The position numbers were made by a program, and so were the translations under genes. From contig NZ_PGLR01000004.1 of the NCBI RefSeq assembly GCF_002803095.1, forward strand, positions 124,001-188,000: a DNA stretch of 64,000 nt. The letters run 5' to 3'. Of the stretch, positions 42,486 to 53,362 are shown in pieces. Source of the DNA: Pseudomonas sp. ZH-FAD. GTDB lineage: Bacteria; Pseudomonadota; Gammaproteobacteria; Pseudomonadales; Pseudomonadaceae. Positions within the stretch are counted from its first letter, which is position 1. Each line of letters opens with the position of its first letter. The notes under the pieces are model-generated. The model did no database searches. It had not been told where the DNA came from and was given only the letters and a program-made list of their open reading frames with translations.

Positions 42486-44081
42486 TTAGTGGAACTGGTT
42501 CATGGTGTTGTCTTTACCGCTCGCCTTCAGAGCGGCTTCGCCAGCGAAGTACTCCTTGTGGTTGTCACCGATGTCGGAGCCAGCCATGTTCTGGTGCTTG
42601 ACGCAGGCGATACCCTGACGCAGTTCCTGACGCTGCACACCCTTCACGTAGGCCAGCATGCCCTGGTCGGCGAAGTAGCCCTTGGCCAGGTTGTCGGTGG
42701 ACAGTGCAGCAGTGTGGTAGGTCGGCAGGGTGATCAGGTGGTGGAAGATGCCGGCGTGGGCCGAACCGTCGCGCTGGAAGGTACGGATCTTCTCGTCGGC
42801 AACCTGGGCCAGTTCGGTTTCGTCGTACTCGACGCTCATCAGCTTGGCGCGGTCGTAGGCGGAAACGTCCTTGCCTTCGGCAACCATGGCGTCGAACACC
42901 TGCTGACGGAAGTTCAGGGTCCAGTTGAAGGACGGGCTGTTGTTGTACACCAGCTTGGCGTTGGGGATGACCTGACGGATGCGGTCAACCATGGCCTTGA
43001 TCTGGCCAACGTGCGGCTTCTCGGTTTCGATCCACAGCAGGTCGGCACCGTTCTGCAGGCTGGTGATGCAGTCCAGTACGCAGCGGTCTTCGCCAGTGCC
43101 AGCCCGGAACTGGAACAGGTTGGACGGCAGGCGCTTCGGACGCAGCAGCTTGCCGCCGCGGTTGATCACGACGTCGCCGTTGCCCAGGTCGGCAGCAGAC
43201 ACTTCTTCGCAATCCAGGAAGCTGTTGTACAGGTCGCCCAGGTCGCCCGGCTCGTTGGTCACGGCGATCTGCTTGGTCAGGCCAGCACCCAGGGAGTCGG
43301 TACGTGCAACGATCACGCCGTTGTCGATGCCTAGCTCGAGGAAGGCGTAGCGAACGGCAGCGATCTTGGCGAGGAAGTCGGCGTGAGGAACGGTCACCTT
43401 ACCGTCCTGGTGGCCGCACTGCTTCTCGTCGGAAACCTGGTTCTCGATCTGGATGCAGCAGGCGCCTGCTTCGATCATGCGCTTGGCCAGCAGGTAGGTG
43501 GCTTCCGGGTTACCGAAGCCAGCGTCGATGTCGGCGATGATCGGCACGATATGGGTTTCGTAGTTGTCGATCTGGTTCTGGATCTCGGCAGCCTTGGCCT
43601 GGTCGCCAGCTGCGCGAGCAGCGTCCAGGGCGGTGAACAGCAGATCCAGTTCGCGGCTGTCGGCCTGACGCAGGAAGGTGTACAGCTCTTCGATCAGGTC
43701 GGAGACGGCAGTCTTCTCGTGCATCGACTGGTCCGGCAGCGGGCCGAAGTCCGAGCGCAGAGCAGCGACCATCCAGCCGGACAGGTAGAGGTAGCGCTTG
43801 TTGGTGGTCTTCAGGTGCTTCTTGATCGAAATCAGCTTCTGCTGACCGATGAAGCCGTGCCAGCAACCCAGGGACTGGGTATAGACGGAGGAGTCTGCGT
43901 CGTACTCTTCCATGTCCTTGCGCATGATGTCAGCGGTGTACTGAGCGATTTCCAGACCGGTCTTGAAGCGGTTCTGAGCGCGCATACGGGCGACGGACTC
44001 GGGGTTGATAGCGCTCCAGCTGCTGCCGAACTTCTCTTTCAGAGCGGCTACAGCCTTGATGTCGTTTTGATATGCGGACAT
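42486..44081 (-). CDS. aceA: isocitrate lyase
   Basis: A 531-residue isocitrate lyase of the long Pseudomonas type, the first enzyme of the glyoxylate shunt (isocitrate to glyoxylate and succinate). The catalytic Cys222 lies in DEKQCGHQDGK, where many homologues have KKCGH. Metal and substrate contacts lie in IIADIDAGFGN, and NNSPSFNW is also present. The ATG at 44081 follows GAAGGA; an extension to 44276 has no homology. It is monocistronic, with a long leader (see promoter). With the two isocitrate dehydrogenases at 58-62 kb, all three enzymes of the isocitrate branch point are in this window. Confidence 0.97.
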   Translation of the reverse strand: MSAYQNDIKAVAALKEKFGSSWSAINPESVARMRAQNRFKTGLEIAQYTADIMRKDMEEYDADSSVYTQSLGCWHGFIGQQKLISIKKHLKTTNKRYLYLSGWMVAALRSDFGPLPDQSMHEKTAVSDLIEELYTFLRQADSRELDLLFTALDAARAAGDQAKAAEIQNQIDNYETHIVPIIADIDAGFGNPEATYLLAKRMIEAGACCIQIENQVSDEKQCGHQDGKVTVPHADFLAKIAAVRYAFLELGIDNGVIVARTDSLGAGLTKQIAVTNEPGDLGDLYNSFLDCEEVSAADLGNGDVVINRGGKLLRPKRLPSNLFQFRAGTGEDRCVLDCITSLQNGADLLWIETEKPHVGQIKAMVDRIRQVIPNAKLVYNNSPSFNWTLNFRQQVFDAMVAEGKDVSAYDRAKLMSVEYDETELAQVADEKIRTFQRDGSAHAGIFHHLITLPTYHTAALSTDNLAKGYFADQGMLAYVKGVQRQELRQGIACVKHQNMAGSDIGDNHKEYFAGEAALKASGKDNTMNQFH

Positions 44082-44639
44082 GGTCAATCCTTCAAAAAAT
44101 GTGTTGGTTGAGCACCGACTACCCACGCAATGCGTGCACGGATGCAGCGGCTGCGGGAGGCTTCCACTTTGACGGCGAGAAGACGGCTGGGGCGAGGATT
44201 GACCGCGAGGAGGGGGATGTGGCGAACGGTTCGAGAGCGTCGCATGGGCCGGTTGGCTCGTGGAAACCTTGGGCACCTGCTGGGCTTTCGATCTGTCTGA
44301 CGCTAAACGCTTCCCCGTCCCTCAGGACAACTTCGTTCCAGTCGCAACCTCGTCGTACGGCCTTGTGGGCTGTTGGGACACGGACCGTTGCGAAGTACTT
44401 CGCGGGCGGTCTGGAGATCCTTTTCAGGACCCCTGGCTAGCGGGAGCGAGGCCATCATGCCTCTGGGAAAATGCTTCGTCAAACGTTTTGTAGTGGTTTT
44501 TTCTAACTACTACATATTCAGTAGACGACTGGCTGGTCACGCTCGGCAGCCCATGGGGTGGGCGTTTCAGGCATTTCGCGGGTTGCGTGTGTTGTCCATC
44601 GTTCTTGCGAGGGAAAGGGATTCGACTTTGGTCGGGGTG
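44082..44639. other. 558-base gap holding the aceA leader and promoter
   Basis: No coding gene is credible here; plus-strand open frames of 77-122 codons lack features and run against the transcription direction of aceA. It holds a candidate aceA promoter, an inverted repeat just upstream of its -35, and a 14-bp palindrome (GCGAAGTACTTCGC, 44390-44403) within the predicted 5' leader of about 365 bases. Confidence 0.5.
44454..44514 (-). promoter_or_regulatory. candidate aceA sigma70 promoter with upstream inverted repeat
   Basis: On the minus strand TTGACG (44482-44477) is 17 bases from CATGAT (44459-44454), a good sigma70 pair. Seven bases upstream of the -35 is TGTAGT-N14-ACTACA (44489-44514), a likely operator. 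Pseudomonas RccR, which controls aceA, recognises a TGTAGT/ACTACA-type element as I recall it, but the spacer here is longer than I remember, so the link is tentative. Confidence 0.5.
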
Positions 44640-45449
44640 TCAGTCGATCGCTTCGACCTTCAGGCGCAGCGACATGTCCTCGCGGCCCTGGGTGGTGTGT
44701 CGACGCAACACGTCACGGCCGCTGGAGCTGGTTTCCTCGCTGACGCCTCCCAGGGTAATCCACTCGCCGAGTCGGCCGCTGACGCGGGTATCGGTGCTTT
44801 GCACATCGATCACGCCGGGGCGGCTGTTGCTGACGCGATCGCGTTGGCTGCTGATGGCAACGTGGACCAGTTCGCCAGAGAGGCTGGCCGTTACGTAGAA
44901 GCCGCGGGTTACGTCGCGGTACTGGGTATCCTGGTAGACCTGGCCGTAAGGGCCGGTACTGGTGGTGGTCAGCGGCACGCTCTGGCCGACCTGGATCAGC
45001 GCTGGATGACCTTCGGTGGCCTGTACCTGCTGAGTGCCGCCGCCACGGCTGTCGGTGCTGCGGCGGATGATGCGCACCTGGTCGCGACCGTTCACTTCGC
45101 CGCGGCCGACCTGTACTTCGGCATTGCCGGCACTAAGCGTGCCATCGACGCGATAGCCGCGGTCGTTCTGGTAATTGCTGTCGGCGCTCTCCACGGTGAT
45201 CAGCAGGCGACGCGGGCGGGTATCGAGTTGCTGCAACAGCACGCGCACTTCACCGATCTTGGCCGGTGACGCATTGACGATCAGTTGGTTGCCATAGGCA
45301 CTGACCTTGCCCTCGTTGCCGAGCATCGACTGCACCACGCCGAGTACGTCATCGGCAGTGCGGTAATTCAGTGGGATTACCTCGGTGGCCGCTTGCAGCG
45401 GCAGGCACAGGCCGAGAAGCAGGGCGGCGAACAGCGTGCGCAGGGTCAT
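44640..45449 (-). CDS. periplasmic secretin N-domain-like protein
   Basis: A 269-residue exported protein (signal peptide to about residue 20, cut after LQA). Residues about 22-85 form a secretin N1/NolW-like repeat (VIPLNYRTADDVLGVVQSML and the LIVNASPAKIGEVRVLLQQLD element). The remainder resembles the secretin gate domain (GHPALIQVGQSVPL; ITLGGVSEE), but the protein is far shorter than a pore-forming secretin and no type II or III secretion genes are nearby. Proteins like this are common in Pseudomonas but have no known function. It is the last of four tightly packed genes and overlaps its upstream neighbour by four bases. Confidence 0.7.
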   Translation of the reverse strand: MTLRTLFAALLLGLCLPLQAATEVIPLNYRTADDVLGVVQSMLGNEGKVSAYGNQLIVNASPAKIGEVRVLLQQLDTRPRRLLITVESADSNYQNDRGYRVDGTLSAGNAEVQVGRGEVNGRDQVRIIRRSTDSRGGGTQQVQATEGHPALIQVGQSVPLTTTSTGPYGQVYQDTQYRDVTRGFYVTASLSGELVHVAISSQRDRVSNSRPGVIDVQSTDTRVSGRLGEWITLGGVSEETSSSGRDVLRRHTTQGREDMSLRLKVEAID

Positions 45450-46087
45450 AGCAGAAAGCTCCGCAGATCAGGGTCGGTGATGCTGGTATCCCAGGCCTGG
45501 TCGAACTGGGTTTGGCGTTGGCGCACGCGCGCCGGATCGTTGTACAGGGTGTAGCCGGATTGTTGATCGAGTTCAGGCCGCACGAACAGGCCTCTGTCAT
45601 CGGCGATCAGGAAGGCCAGTTCCTCGTTGGCGTAATCCGGATTGAGTTTGCGGATATGCAGGTTGGAGGACAGTCGGCGTGACAGGGCGAGCAGGCGATG
45701 ACCTTCCTTCACGGCGCGGGTCGGGTCGCGCAGCAGGATGCGCAGGCGCGCCCGTGGGCTGCTCAGCAGGAATCGGGTGCAGGCCTGTTGCACGCTGCTG
45801 TGGTGATAGAGCCAGGGCTCCAGGTCATCGCAGTACAGGCACAGGTTGCGCTGCGCCTGCTGGATCAGGGCGAGAACGTGAGCGCGCGCTTGCTGGGGCT
45901 GGCTGAAGCGCTCCAGGCGCTCGTGCTCGCCCAGGACGAAGGGGGCCGGCTCCCATTGCGCCGCATCCGGCGTGATGGGGGCGGGGTTGTGCACGGCAAA
46001 ACGCCCCGGCGACTCGAATTCGATAGCCGCCAGTTCAATGGGATCTGGCGTATCGATCGGTTCGACCGGGGCGTCTTTGTCGTTCAT
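45446..46087 (-). CDS. conserved protein of unknown function (phospholipase-D-like fold suspected)
   Basis: A 213-residue soluble protein with a Pro/Asp-rich N terminus (1-60) and a folded domain (70-205) containing ALIQQAQRNLCLYCDDLEPWLYHHSSV, ARLRILLRDPTRAVKEGHRLL and NEELAFLIADDRGLFVRPE. This order (strand with acidic pair, LRILLRD, DDRGLFVR) recalls catalytically dead PLD-like domains, but no HKD motif is visible. It sits nine bases after a GNAT gene and overlaps the secretin-like gene, a set that appears conserved in pseudomonads. Function is unknown. Confidence 0.65.
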   Translation of the reverse strand: MNDKDAPVEPIDTPDPIELAAIEFESPGRFAVHNPAPITPDAAQWEPAPFVLGEHERLERFSQPQQARAHVLALIQQAQRNLCLYCDDLEPWLYHHSSVQQACTRFLLSSPRARLRILLRDPTRAVKEGHRLLALSRRLSSNLHIRKLNPDYANEELAFLIADDRGLFVRPELDQQSGYTLYNDPARVRQRQTQFDQAWDTSITDPDLRSFLL

Positions 46088-46095
46088 CGTGCTCT

Positions 46096-46521
46096 CTACT
46101 GGCTGGTGCGCACCATATCCACGTGCGGTATGCCAGCGTCGAGGTACTCGTCGCTGACAATCCTGAAGCCTAGCCTTTCATAGAACGGCGTGGCGTGCAC
46201 CTGGGCCGTGAGCATTTGCTGATGCAGGCCGCGCTTTTCCGCTTCGGCAATCACCGCCTGCATCAGTTTTTCGCCCACTTTCAGGCCGCGCCAGTCCTTG
46301 AGCACCGACACGCGACCGATATGGCCGTCGGGCAGCAGGCGTGCGGTACCGACCGGGTAATCGCCTTCCTCTGCGAGAAAGTGCACGGCGTCGGTATCCT
46401 CGGCGTCCCATTCCAGCTCCGGCGGTACCGATTGCTCGGCAACGAACACGCTGTCGCGGATACGACGAAGCTCGGCATTGTCCCTATGCCAGTCCGCGAC
46501 TCGGACGGAGATCTCACTCAT
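46096..46521 (-). CDS. GNAT-family N-acetyltransferase (ElaA/YjdJ-like)
   Basis: A 141-residue single-domain GNAT enzyme. RDSVFVAEQSVPPELEWDAEDTDAVHFLA is the ElaA-like N-terminal half, and IGRVSVLKDWRGLKVGEKLMQAV is the acetyl-CoA site. HATPFYERLGFRIVSDEYLDAGIPHVDM is the C-terminal half. Its ATG overlaps the roxA stop by eight bases, so the two are translationally coupled. The acceptor substrate is unknown. Confidence 0.85.
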   Translation of the reverse strand: MSEISVRVADWHRDNAELRRIRDSVFVAEQSVPPELEWDAEDTDAVHFLAEEGDYPVGTARLLPDGHIGRVSVLKDWRGLKVGEKLMQAVIAEAEKRGLHQQMLTAQVHATPFYERLGFRIVSDEYLDAGIPHVDMVRTSQ

Positions 46522-47680
46522 CGGCAAATCCCAGGCTGCCTTGCTTGACCAGTTCCCATAGCAGGGTACGCCCCTCGTCGTCGGCCAGCCAGGCGCCGAG
46601 GTTTTCCACATGTAACGCATCGGCGCTGCAGATCAGCTTCAACAGCTCACGCAGGCGGGCGGAAACCAGACGGCTCTGGCCGCTGGCGAACAGCACCAGG
46701 TCTTCGCCGACTTCCGACCAGGCCATGCGCGCGCTGGGGTTGCGGATGAGGATCGCGCCGTCTTCCAGAGCGCCGAGGAAGTCTTCTTCCTCGATCTCGA
46801 TGCCGGCAACCAGCTCGGGGTACTTGGGCTCGGTCATGAACTGGCCGAACCAGGTCATCAGCAGACGTTCGTCACTCATGTGCTCGTTGAGCAGGGCCTT
46901 GAGGCGCTCCAGGGCGTCGCGCTGGATCTGGTTGGGATCCTCGCTCGGCTGGAGGTCGGCATCGCTGTAACGCTCTTCGTCGGGCAGGAACTGGCCGAGG
47001 AAGTCGGTGAAATGGGTCAGTACTTCGGCGGCGCTCGGCGCGCGGAAGCCCACGGAATAGGTCATGCAATCATCCTCAGCGGTGCCACAGTGGGCGAGGC
47101 ATGGCGGCAGGTAGAGCATGTCGCCGGGTGCCAGCACCCATTCATCGGTTGGTTCGAATTGAGCCAGGATCTTCAGATCGGCGTGGGGGAGCAGCGGGCT
47201 GTCGGCATCGCACATCTGGCCAATTTGCCAGCGGCGATGACCATGAGCCTGCAGCAGGAATACGTCGTAGTTGTCGAAATGCGGGCCGACGCCGCCACCG
47301 GGGGCAGCGAAGCTGATCATCAGATCGTCGATGCGCCACTTGGGCAGAAATTTGAAGTCTTCCAGCAGTTCGGCCACTTCCGGGACGAACTGGTCGACGG
47401 CTTGTACCAGCAGGGTCCAGTCGCGCTCGGGCAGGTCCTGGAAGGTGTCCTCGTTGAACGGGCCGCGCTGCAGCTCCCAGGGGCGTTCCCCGTGCTCGAT
47501 CACCAGGCGCGACTCGACTTCCTCTTCCAGCGCCAGGCCGGCCAGTTCGTCCGGGCTGATCGGGCTTTCGAAGTCGGGAATGGCTTGACGCACCAGCAGG
47601 GGTTTCTTCTGCCAGTAGTCGCGCAGGAATTCACGGGCTGTGAGGCCACCCAGCAATTGCAGCGGAGTATCAGGATTCAT
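46514..47680 (-). CDS. roxA: ribosomal protein uL16 arginine 3-hydroxylase (JmjC-type oxygenase)
   Basis: A 388-residue 2-oxoglutarate/Fe(II) oxygenase of the YcfD/RoxA group, which hydroxylates an arginine of ribosomal protein L16. The Fe ligands are His134 and Asp136 in GPHFDNYDVF and His197 in LAHCG; the C-terminal winged-helix dimerisation region follows. It leads an operon with the GNAT, DUF and secretin-like genes. Confidence 0.9.
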   Translation of the reverse strand: MNPDTPLQLLGGLTAREFLRDYWQKKPLLVRQAIPDFESPISPDELAGLALEEEVESRLVIEHGERPWELQRGPFNEDTFQDLPERDWTLLVQAVDQFVPEVAELLEDFKFLPKWRIDDLMISFAAPGGGVGPHFDNYDVFLLQAHGHRRWQIGQMCDADSPLLPHADLKILAQFEPTDEWVLAPGDMLYLPPCLAHCGTAEDDCMTYSVGFRAPSAAEVLTHFTDFLGQFLPDEERYSDADLQPSEDPNQIQRDALERLKALLNEHMSDERLLMTWFGQFMTEPKYPELVAGIEIEEEDFLGALEDGAILIRNPSARMAWSEVGEDLVLFASGQSRLVSARLRELLKLICSADALHVENLGAWLADDEGRTLLWELVKQGSLGFADE

Positions 47681-47705
47681 CAGTAAGCCCTTGAAATAGA
47701 TAAAA

Positions 47706-47742
47706 ACCTTAAAACAAAAACGCCCGGCTCAGCCGGGCGTCC
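47706..47742 (-). terminator. terminator of purB
   Basis: Stem ACGCCCGGCT/AGCCGGGCGT (47720-47740) with a one-base nominal loop is followed on the minus strand by TTTTTGTTTTAAGG. Confidence 0.87.
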
Positions 47743-47758
47743 TCGAGGCTGGTATGGC

Positions 47759-49249
<1,491 letters not shown>

Positions 49250-49277
49250 TCATACATGAAAACCAGCGCTTGGCCGC

Positions 49278-50141
49278 CTATGCCCTGCGTCTTGCGACCG
49301 ATAACAGACTGGCGGCGAAGATCAATGCTGCACCGAGCAGCGAAAGCGCGTCTGGCGTCTCGCCCCAGAGCAGCCAGGCAATGATGCCGGCGAAGACGAT
49401 GGCCAGATAAGCCACCGGACCGATCAGCCCGGGCGGTGCCAGGCCGTAGGCACGTGACATGATCACTTGGCTGGCGGTGGCCAGCAGGCCGATGCCCAGC
49501 AGCCAGCTCAGTTGCGTGGAGTCGAGCGGTTGCCAGCTCCAGGTCAGCGGGATGGCGGAGAACAGTGCACTGAACAGCGAGAAATAGAAGACGATGCGCG
49601 TGGCCGGTTCGCTGTCGCTCATTTCGCGGATGGAGACGAAGGCGAAGGCGGCCAGCAGGCTGGCGGCCAGGCCAAACAGCGCGGGCCCCTCGAACAGGGC
49701 GGCGCTGGGCTTGGCCACCAGCAGTACCCCGCATAGGCCGATCAGGCTGCTGATCAGCATGCGCCGCGTCAGCGGCTCCTTGAGCCAGATATGTGCGATC
49801 AGCGGGGTAAACACCGGCGCCGAATAGGTGAACAGCATGGCGTCGGCCAGTGGCAGGTGGGCGATGGCATAGAAGAAGCAGTACATCGCCGCCAGGCCGT
49901 AGGTGGTGCGCCACAGATGGGATTTCAGCCGTGTCGTGCGCAGAGGACGAACACCGCGTACCAGCAGCAGCGGCAGAAAGAACAGCACGCCGACCAGGTT
50001 GCGGAAGAACACCACCGACTCGTTGTTGACGCTGACGGATATCTCGCGGATGCCGACCCCGGTAAAGGCGAACAGCAGCGCCGAGAGCGCCAGCAGCAGG
50101 GCACCCTGAAGGGGTTTTACGCTGCGGCTGGCGGGCTCCAT
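49278..50141 (-). CDS. EamA/DMT-family transporter
   Basis: A 287-residue membrane protein with ten predicted helices made of two EamA repeats (residues about 15-140 and 150-285). RhaT/YdcZ-like members export amino acids, nucleobases or other metabolites; the substrate is unknown. It starts two bases after the hflD stop, so it is the third gene of mnmA-hflD-DMT. Confidence 0.85.
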   Translation of the reverse strand: MEPASRSVKPLQGALLLALSALLFAFTGVGIREISVSVNNESVVFFRNLVGVLFFLPLLLVRGVRPLRTTRLKSHLWRTTYGLAAMYCFFYAIAHLPLADAMLFTYSAPVFTPLIAHIWLKEPLTRRMLISSLIGLCGVLLVAKPSAALFEGPALFGLAASLLAAFAFVSIREMSDSEPATRIVFYFSLFSALFSAIPLTWSWQPLDSTQLSWLLGIGLLATASQVIMSRAYGLAPPGLIGPVAYLAIVFAGIIAWLLWGETPDALSLLGAALIFAASLLSVARRRA

Positions 50142-50143
50142 GG

Positions 50144-50764
50144 TCAGCTTCGCGTCAGTTCGTAGAGTTCTTTGAGCAGCTTGCTGCGGCTGAACACCAA
50201 CTGCCAGCGGTGGCCGCCGAGCTGACGCCAGAGGCGCGCCGAGCGGATGCCGGCGAGCAGCAGGGCGCGGATTTTTGCCGCGTTGTTCGGCTGCTGCAGG
50301 AAGCGCATGTCGCCGTGCACCTGAATGCGCTGGCGGAAGGTGCTGATGGTGTCCTGGTACAGGCCACCGCAGGCGGCGATGACGTTGTCATGGACCAGGC
50401 CGAAATGCTCGACCTGTTGTTGGATCTGATCCAGCCGGCTGCCCATCACCTGCAGCATGTCGCTGCGCTTGTCCAGTTGCCGCTCCAGGCCGATCATCGC
50501 CAGCGCATAGCGCAGCGGCTCGCGCTGCAGAGCGGATGGATTACGTTCCAGCGAGCTGATCAGGGCGCGATAACCGTCACGCAGGTTGAGGTCGTCGCCG
50601 CCGTATACGTCCAGCGTGCTTTTCGGGTCGCGCACCAGCAGGCTGCCCAGCATGCAGCCCATAGAGGCTTCGCTGACCTGGCCGGTGCGGGCGATCTTGT
50701 CGGCCAGTACGGCGGCTTCGAATACGGCGCCGAGGGCAACCAGTTGCTCCTGCAGCGGGCTCAT
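50144..50764 (-). CDS. hflD: HflD-like membrane-associated protein
   Basis: A 206-residue mainly helical protein homologous to HflD (YcfC), a peripheral inner-membrane factor that affects lysogeny of phage lambda through CII in E. coli. Its normal role is unclear. The start [18 protein letters not shown] at 50764 lies in an ATGA overlap with the mnmA stop, the usual mnmA-hflD pairing. Confidence 0.93.
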   Translation of the reverse strand: MSPLQEQLVALGAVFEAAVLADKIARTGQVSEASMGCMLGSLLVRDPKSTLDVYGGDDLNLRDGYRALISSLERNPSALQREPLRYALAMIGLERQLDKRSDMLQVMGSRLDQIQQQVEHFGLVHDNVIAACGGLYQDTISTFRQRIQVHGDMRFLQQPNNAAKIRALLLAGIRSARLWRQLGGHRWQLVFSRSKLLKELYELTRS

Positions 50765-51873
50765 CGGGCGTCCTCGTACCAGGCTTCTGCGGTTTCGATC
50801 ACGCCGCCGCCGAGGCACACCTCACCGTCATAGAACACCACGGACTGACCCGGGGTGACGGCGCGCTGCGGCTCGTCGAACACGGCGCGATAGCCCTTCT
50901 CGGTCTTCTCCAGGATGCAGTGCTGATCGCTCTGGCGGTAGCGCACCTTGGCCGTGAGGCGGCGCGGAGTGCTCAGGTCCACGGGGTTGACCCAGTAGAT
51001 GTCCGAGGCGAGCAGGGCGCGGGAGAACAGCCAGGGATGTTCGTTGCCTTGGCCGACGATCAGTACGTTGCGCGTCAGGTCCTTGCGCAGCACGTACCAG
51101 GGATCGTCGCCGGCGTCCTTGAGACCACCGATGCCGAGGCCCTGGCGCTGGCCGATGGTGTGGTACATCAGGCCGTGATGACGGCCGATGACCTGGCCGT
51201 CAGTGGTTTCGATATCGCCAGGCTGCGCCGGCAGGTACTGCTTGAGGAAGTCGCTGAAGCGGCGCTCGCCGATGAAGCAGATACCGGTGGAGTCCTTCTT
51301 CTTCGCCGTGGCCAGCTCGTACTTCTCGGCAATGGCGCGCACCTGCGGCTTTTCCAGTTCACCGACCGGGAACAGGGTCCTGGCGATCTGCTCGCCGCCG
51401 ACGGCATGCAGGAAGTAGCTCTGGTCCTTGTTCGGGTCCAGGCCCTTGAGCAGCTCGGTACGGTCATCGATATCGCGGCGACGCACGTAGTGGCCGGTGG
51501 CGATCAGGTCGGCGCCGAGGCTCAGGGCGTAGTCGAGGAAGGCTTTGAACTTGATCTCGCGGTTGCACAGGATATCCGGGTTCGGCGTACGTCCGGCCTT
51601 GTATTCGGCCAGGAAGTGCTCGAACACGTTGTCCCAGTATTCTGCGGCGAAGTTGGCGGTGTGCAGCTTGATGCCGATGCGATCGCATACGGCCTGGGCG
51701 TCGGCCAGGTCATCCATGGCGGTGCAGTACTCGGTGCCGTCGTCTTCGTCCCAGTTCTTCATGAACAGGCCTTCGACCTGGTAACCCTGCTCCATCAGCA
51801 GCAGGGCGGAAACGGACGAGTCGACGCCGCCGGACATGCCGACGATCACGCGTTGGGTGCTAGGTGCTTGCAT
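50761..51873 (-). CDS. mnmA: tRNA-specific 2-thiouridylase
   Basis: A 370-residue enzyme that thiolates U34 of tRNA Lys, Glu and Gln. The ATP PP-loop GMSGGVDSS is at residues 12-20. The catalytic Cys103 lies in [12 protein letters not shown], and the partner Cys199 in TGICFIGER. It leads the mnmA-hflD-DMT transcript. I recall the nudix gene as its upstream neighbour in P. aeruginosa; here about 5.8 kb of mevalonate genes intervene. Confidence 0.97.
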   Translation of the reverse strand: MQAPSTQRVIVGMSGGVDSSVSALLLMEQGYQVEGLFMKNWDEDDGTEYCTAMDDLADAQAVCDRIGIKLHTANFAAEYWDNVFEHFLAEYKAGRTPNPDILCNREIKFKAFLDYALSLGADLIATGHYVRRRDIDDRTELLKGLDPNKDQSYFLHAVGGEQIARTLFPVGELEKPQVRAIAEKYELATAKKKDSTGICFIGERRFSDFLKQYLPAQPGDIETTDGQVIGRHHGLMYHTIGQRQGLGIGGLKDAGDDPWYVLRKDLTRNVLIVGQGNEHPWLFSRALLASDIYWVNPVDLSTPRRLTAKVRYRQSDQHCILEKTEKGYRAVFDEPQRAVTPGQSVVFYDGEVCLGGGVIETAEAWYEDAR

Positions 51874-51919
51874 GGGAATCTGCGAGTGAAGCCTGAAAAG
51901 TTGTCGAGTCTACCAGAAA

Positions 51920-51944
51920 GCCTGCGCCCGTTCAGTGCGCAGGC
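51920..51944 (-). terminator. terminator of the MocR-type regulator
   Basis: Stem GCCTGCGC/GCGCAGGC (51920-51944) with a nine-base loop lies just after the regulator stop and is followed by TTTC on the minus strand, a weak T run. Confidence 0.55.
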
Positions 51945-51961
51945 GAGAGCGACTGTCGTTC

Positions 51962-53347
51962 TTATCCTGCTAGCCCCAGGTGCATGAGGCTGCGGCGAAA
52001 GGCCGGATCGTCCAGGTAGGCGACATTGAGCCGCGTCCAGGCCACGGGCATCTGCCGATCGACCGCGAAGATCGAGCCCGGCGCAAGCATCACGCCCTGG
52101 CTCAGGCATTGGCGGGTGAGGGTATTGGCATCATCTGCCCCAGGAAAGCGGGCCCACAGATAGAGGCTCTGTTCGGGCCGGCAGAACACCTCGGCGCCCA
52201 AACTGTCGAGTACCGCCAGACCGCGTTGCGTGGCAGCGCGCAAGCGTTCCTGAAGGCGCGACAGGTGGCGCAGGAAGTGCCCTTCGGCGAGGATCACGTC
52301 GATGGTGCGCTCACTGTACTCGGCGCCGCTGTTGTGCAGCAGCATCTTCAGGTCGGCCAGTTCCTCGATGCGTTTCTTGCTGCCAGCGATGAAACCTACG
52401 CGCAAGGCGGCGGAAATCGATTTGGAGAAACTGCCCAGGTACAGGGTGCGCTCGGACTGGTCCAGGGCCGTCAGCTTTATCGCCGAGCTGGGCTTGAAGT
52501 CGGCCATGGCGTCGTTCTCCACCAGCAGCAGGTCATGCGCTTCTGCAAGCTGCAGGAGCTGGTGCGCCTTGGCTGGAGACAGATCGGAGCCGGTCGGGTT
52601 GTGGCCCACGGACTGGAGGAAGAACAGCTTGGGGCGGTGCTTCTTCAGCTGGCGCTCCAGCGTATCCAGGTCCGGGCCATCGGCCTCTCGCGCAATGCCG
52701 AGCATGCGCGCCCCTTGTAGTTGCAGCTTGCCGAACAAGGGATAGTAGCCAGGGTCCTCGACCAGTACCGTGTCGCCGGGGGCCACGTAGCGACGGATAA
52801 TCAGGTCCATGGCATGGTTGGCGCCCAGGGTGGTCACCAGTTGCCGTGGTGACACGGCAATCTGGTAGTCCGCCAGTTTTTGCACCAGGCGCTGGCGCAG
52901 GTCGGGATTGCCCAGCCGTGTTCCGTAGCGAAACAGAGTCGACACGCCGCCGCGCACCACTTGCCGGTGGAATTTGTCCAGGCGCATGTCCATCAGCCAT
53001 TCAATCGGCGGAAATCCTTCACCCAGGTGTGAATGGCCTGGGTCGCGCACGAACTGCTGGCGCATCATCCAGATGGTGTCCAGCGCCCGGCTGTAAGGCT
53101 CTGGTTCGTCATCCTCCTTGTGCGCTTTGAGGTTCTTGCAGACGAAGAACCCCTTGCCATGCCGGGCTTCTACCAGCCCTTGCGATGCCAGGTGTTCGTA
53201 AGCGGTGATTACGGTGTTCTTGGCGTACCCATGCAGGCGCATGTACTCGCGTAACGAGGGCAGTTTGTTGCCCTCTTGCAGGGCGCCTTCGGCTATCTGC
53301 CTGGCAATGGCGTCGGCCACTCTTTGCGCAAGGGTTTGTCTGGGCAT
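51962..53347 (-). CDS. MocR-type (GntR-HTH plus aminotransferase fold) regulator of the mevalonate genes
   Basis: A 461-residue two-domain regulator. Residues 1-72 are a GntR winged helix (ADAIARQIAEGALQEGNKLPSLREYMRLHG). Residues about 105-460 are a class I aminotransferase fold with the PLP lysine at Lys309 (GSFSKSIS), ENDAMADF and HNPTGSD. MocR regulators use PLP or an amine/aldehyde ligand and usually activate a divergent operon. It is divergent from mvaA with 117 bases between them. The best known mevalonate regulator, MvaR of P. mevalonii, is not of this family as far as I recall. The effector is unknown. Confidence 0.88.
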   Translation of the reverse strand: MPRQTLAQRVADAIARQIAEGALQEGNKLPSLREYMRLHGYAKNTVITAYEHLASQGLVEARHGKGFFVCKNLKAHKEDDEPEPYSRALDTIWMMRQQFVRDPGHSHLGEGFPPIEWLMDMRLDKFHRQVVRGGVSTLFRYGTRLGNPDLRQRLVQKLADYQIAVSPRQLVTTLGANHAMDLIIRRYVAPGDTVLVEDPGYYPLFGKLQLQGARMLGIAREADGPDLDTLERQLKKHRPKLFFLQSVGHNPTGSDLSPAKAHQLLQLAEAHDLLLVENDAMADFKPSSAIKLTALDQSERTLYLGSFSKSISAALRVGFIAGSKKRIEELADLKMLLHNSGAEYSERTIDVILAEGHFLRHLSRLQERLRAATQRGLAVLDSLGAEVFCRPEQSLYLWARFPGADDANTLTRQCLSQGVMLAPGSIFAVDRQMPVAWTRLNVAYLDDPAFRRSLMHLGLAG

Positions 53348-53362
53348 GGCGAAAAGGTCGTG

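Noticed and set aside
44072-44493. Plus-strand open frames of 122 and 77 codons in the aceA upstream gap
   Set aside because: They have no recognisable motif or ribosome site and run antisense to the predicted aceA leader. Open frames of this length are expected by chance at high GC.
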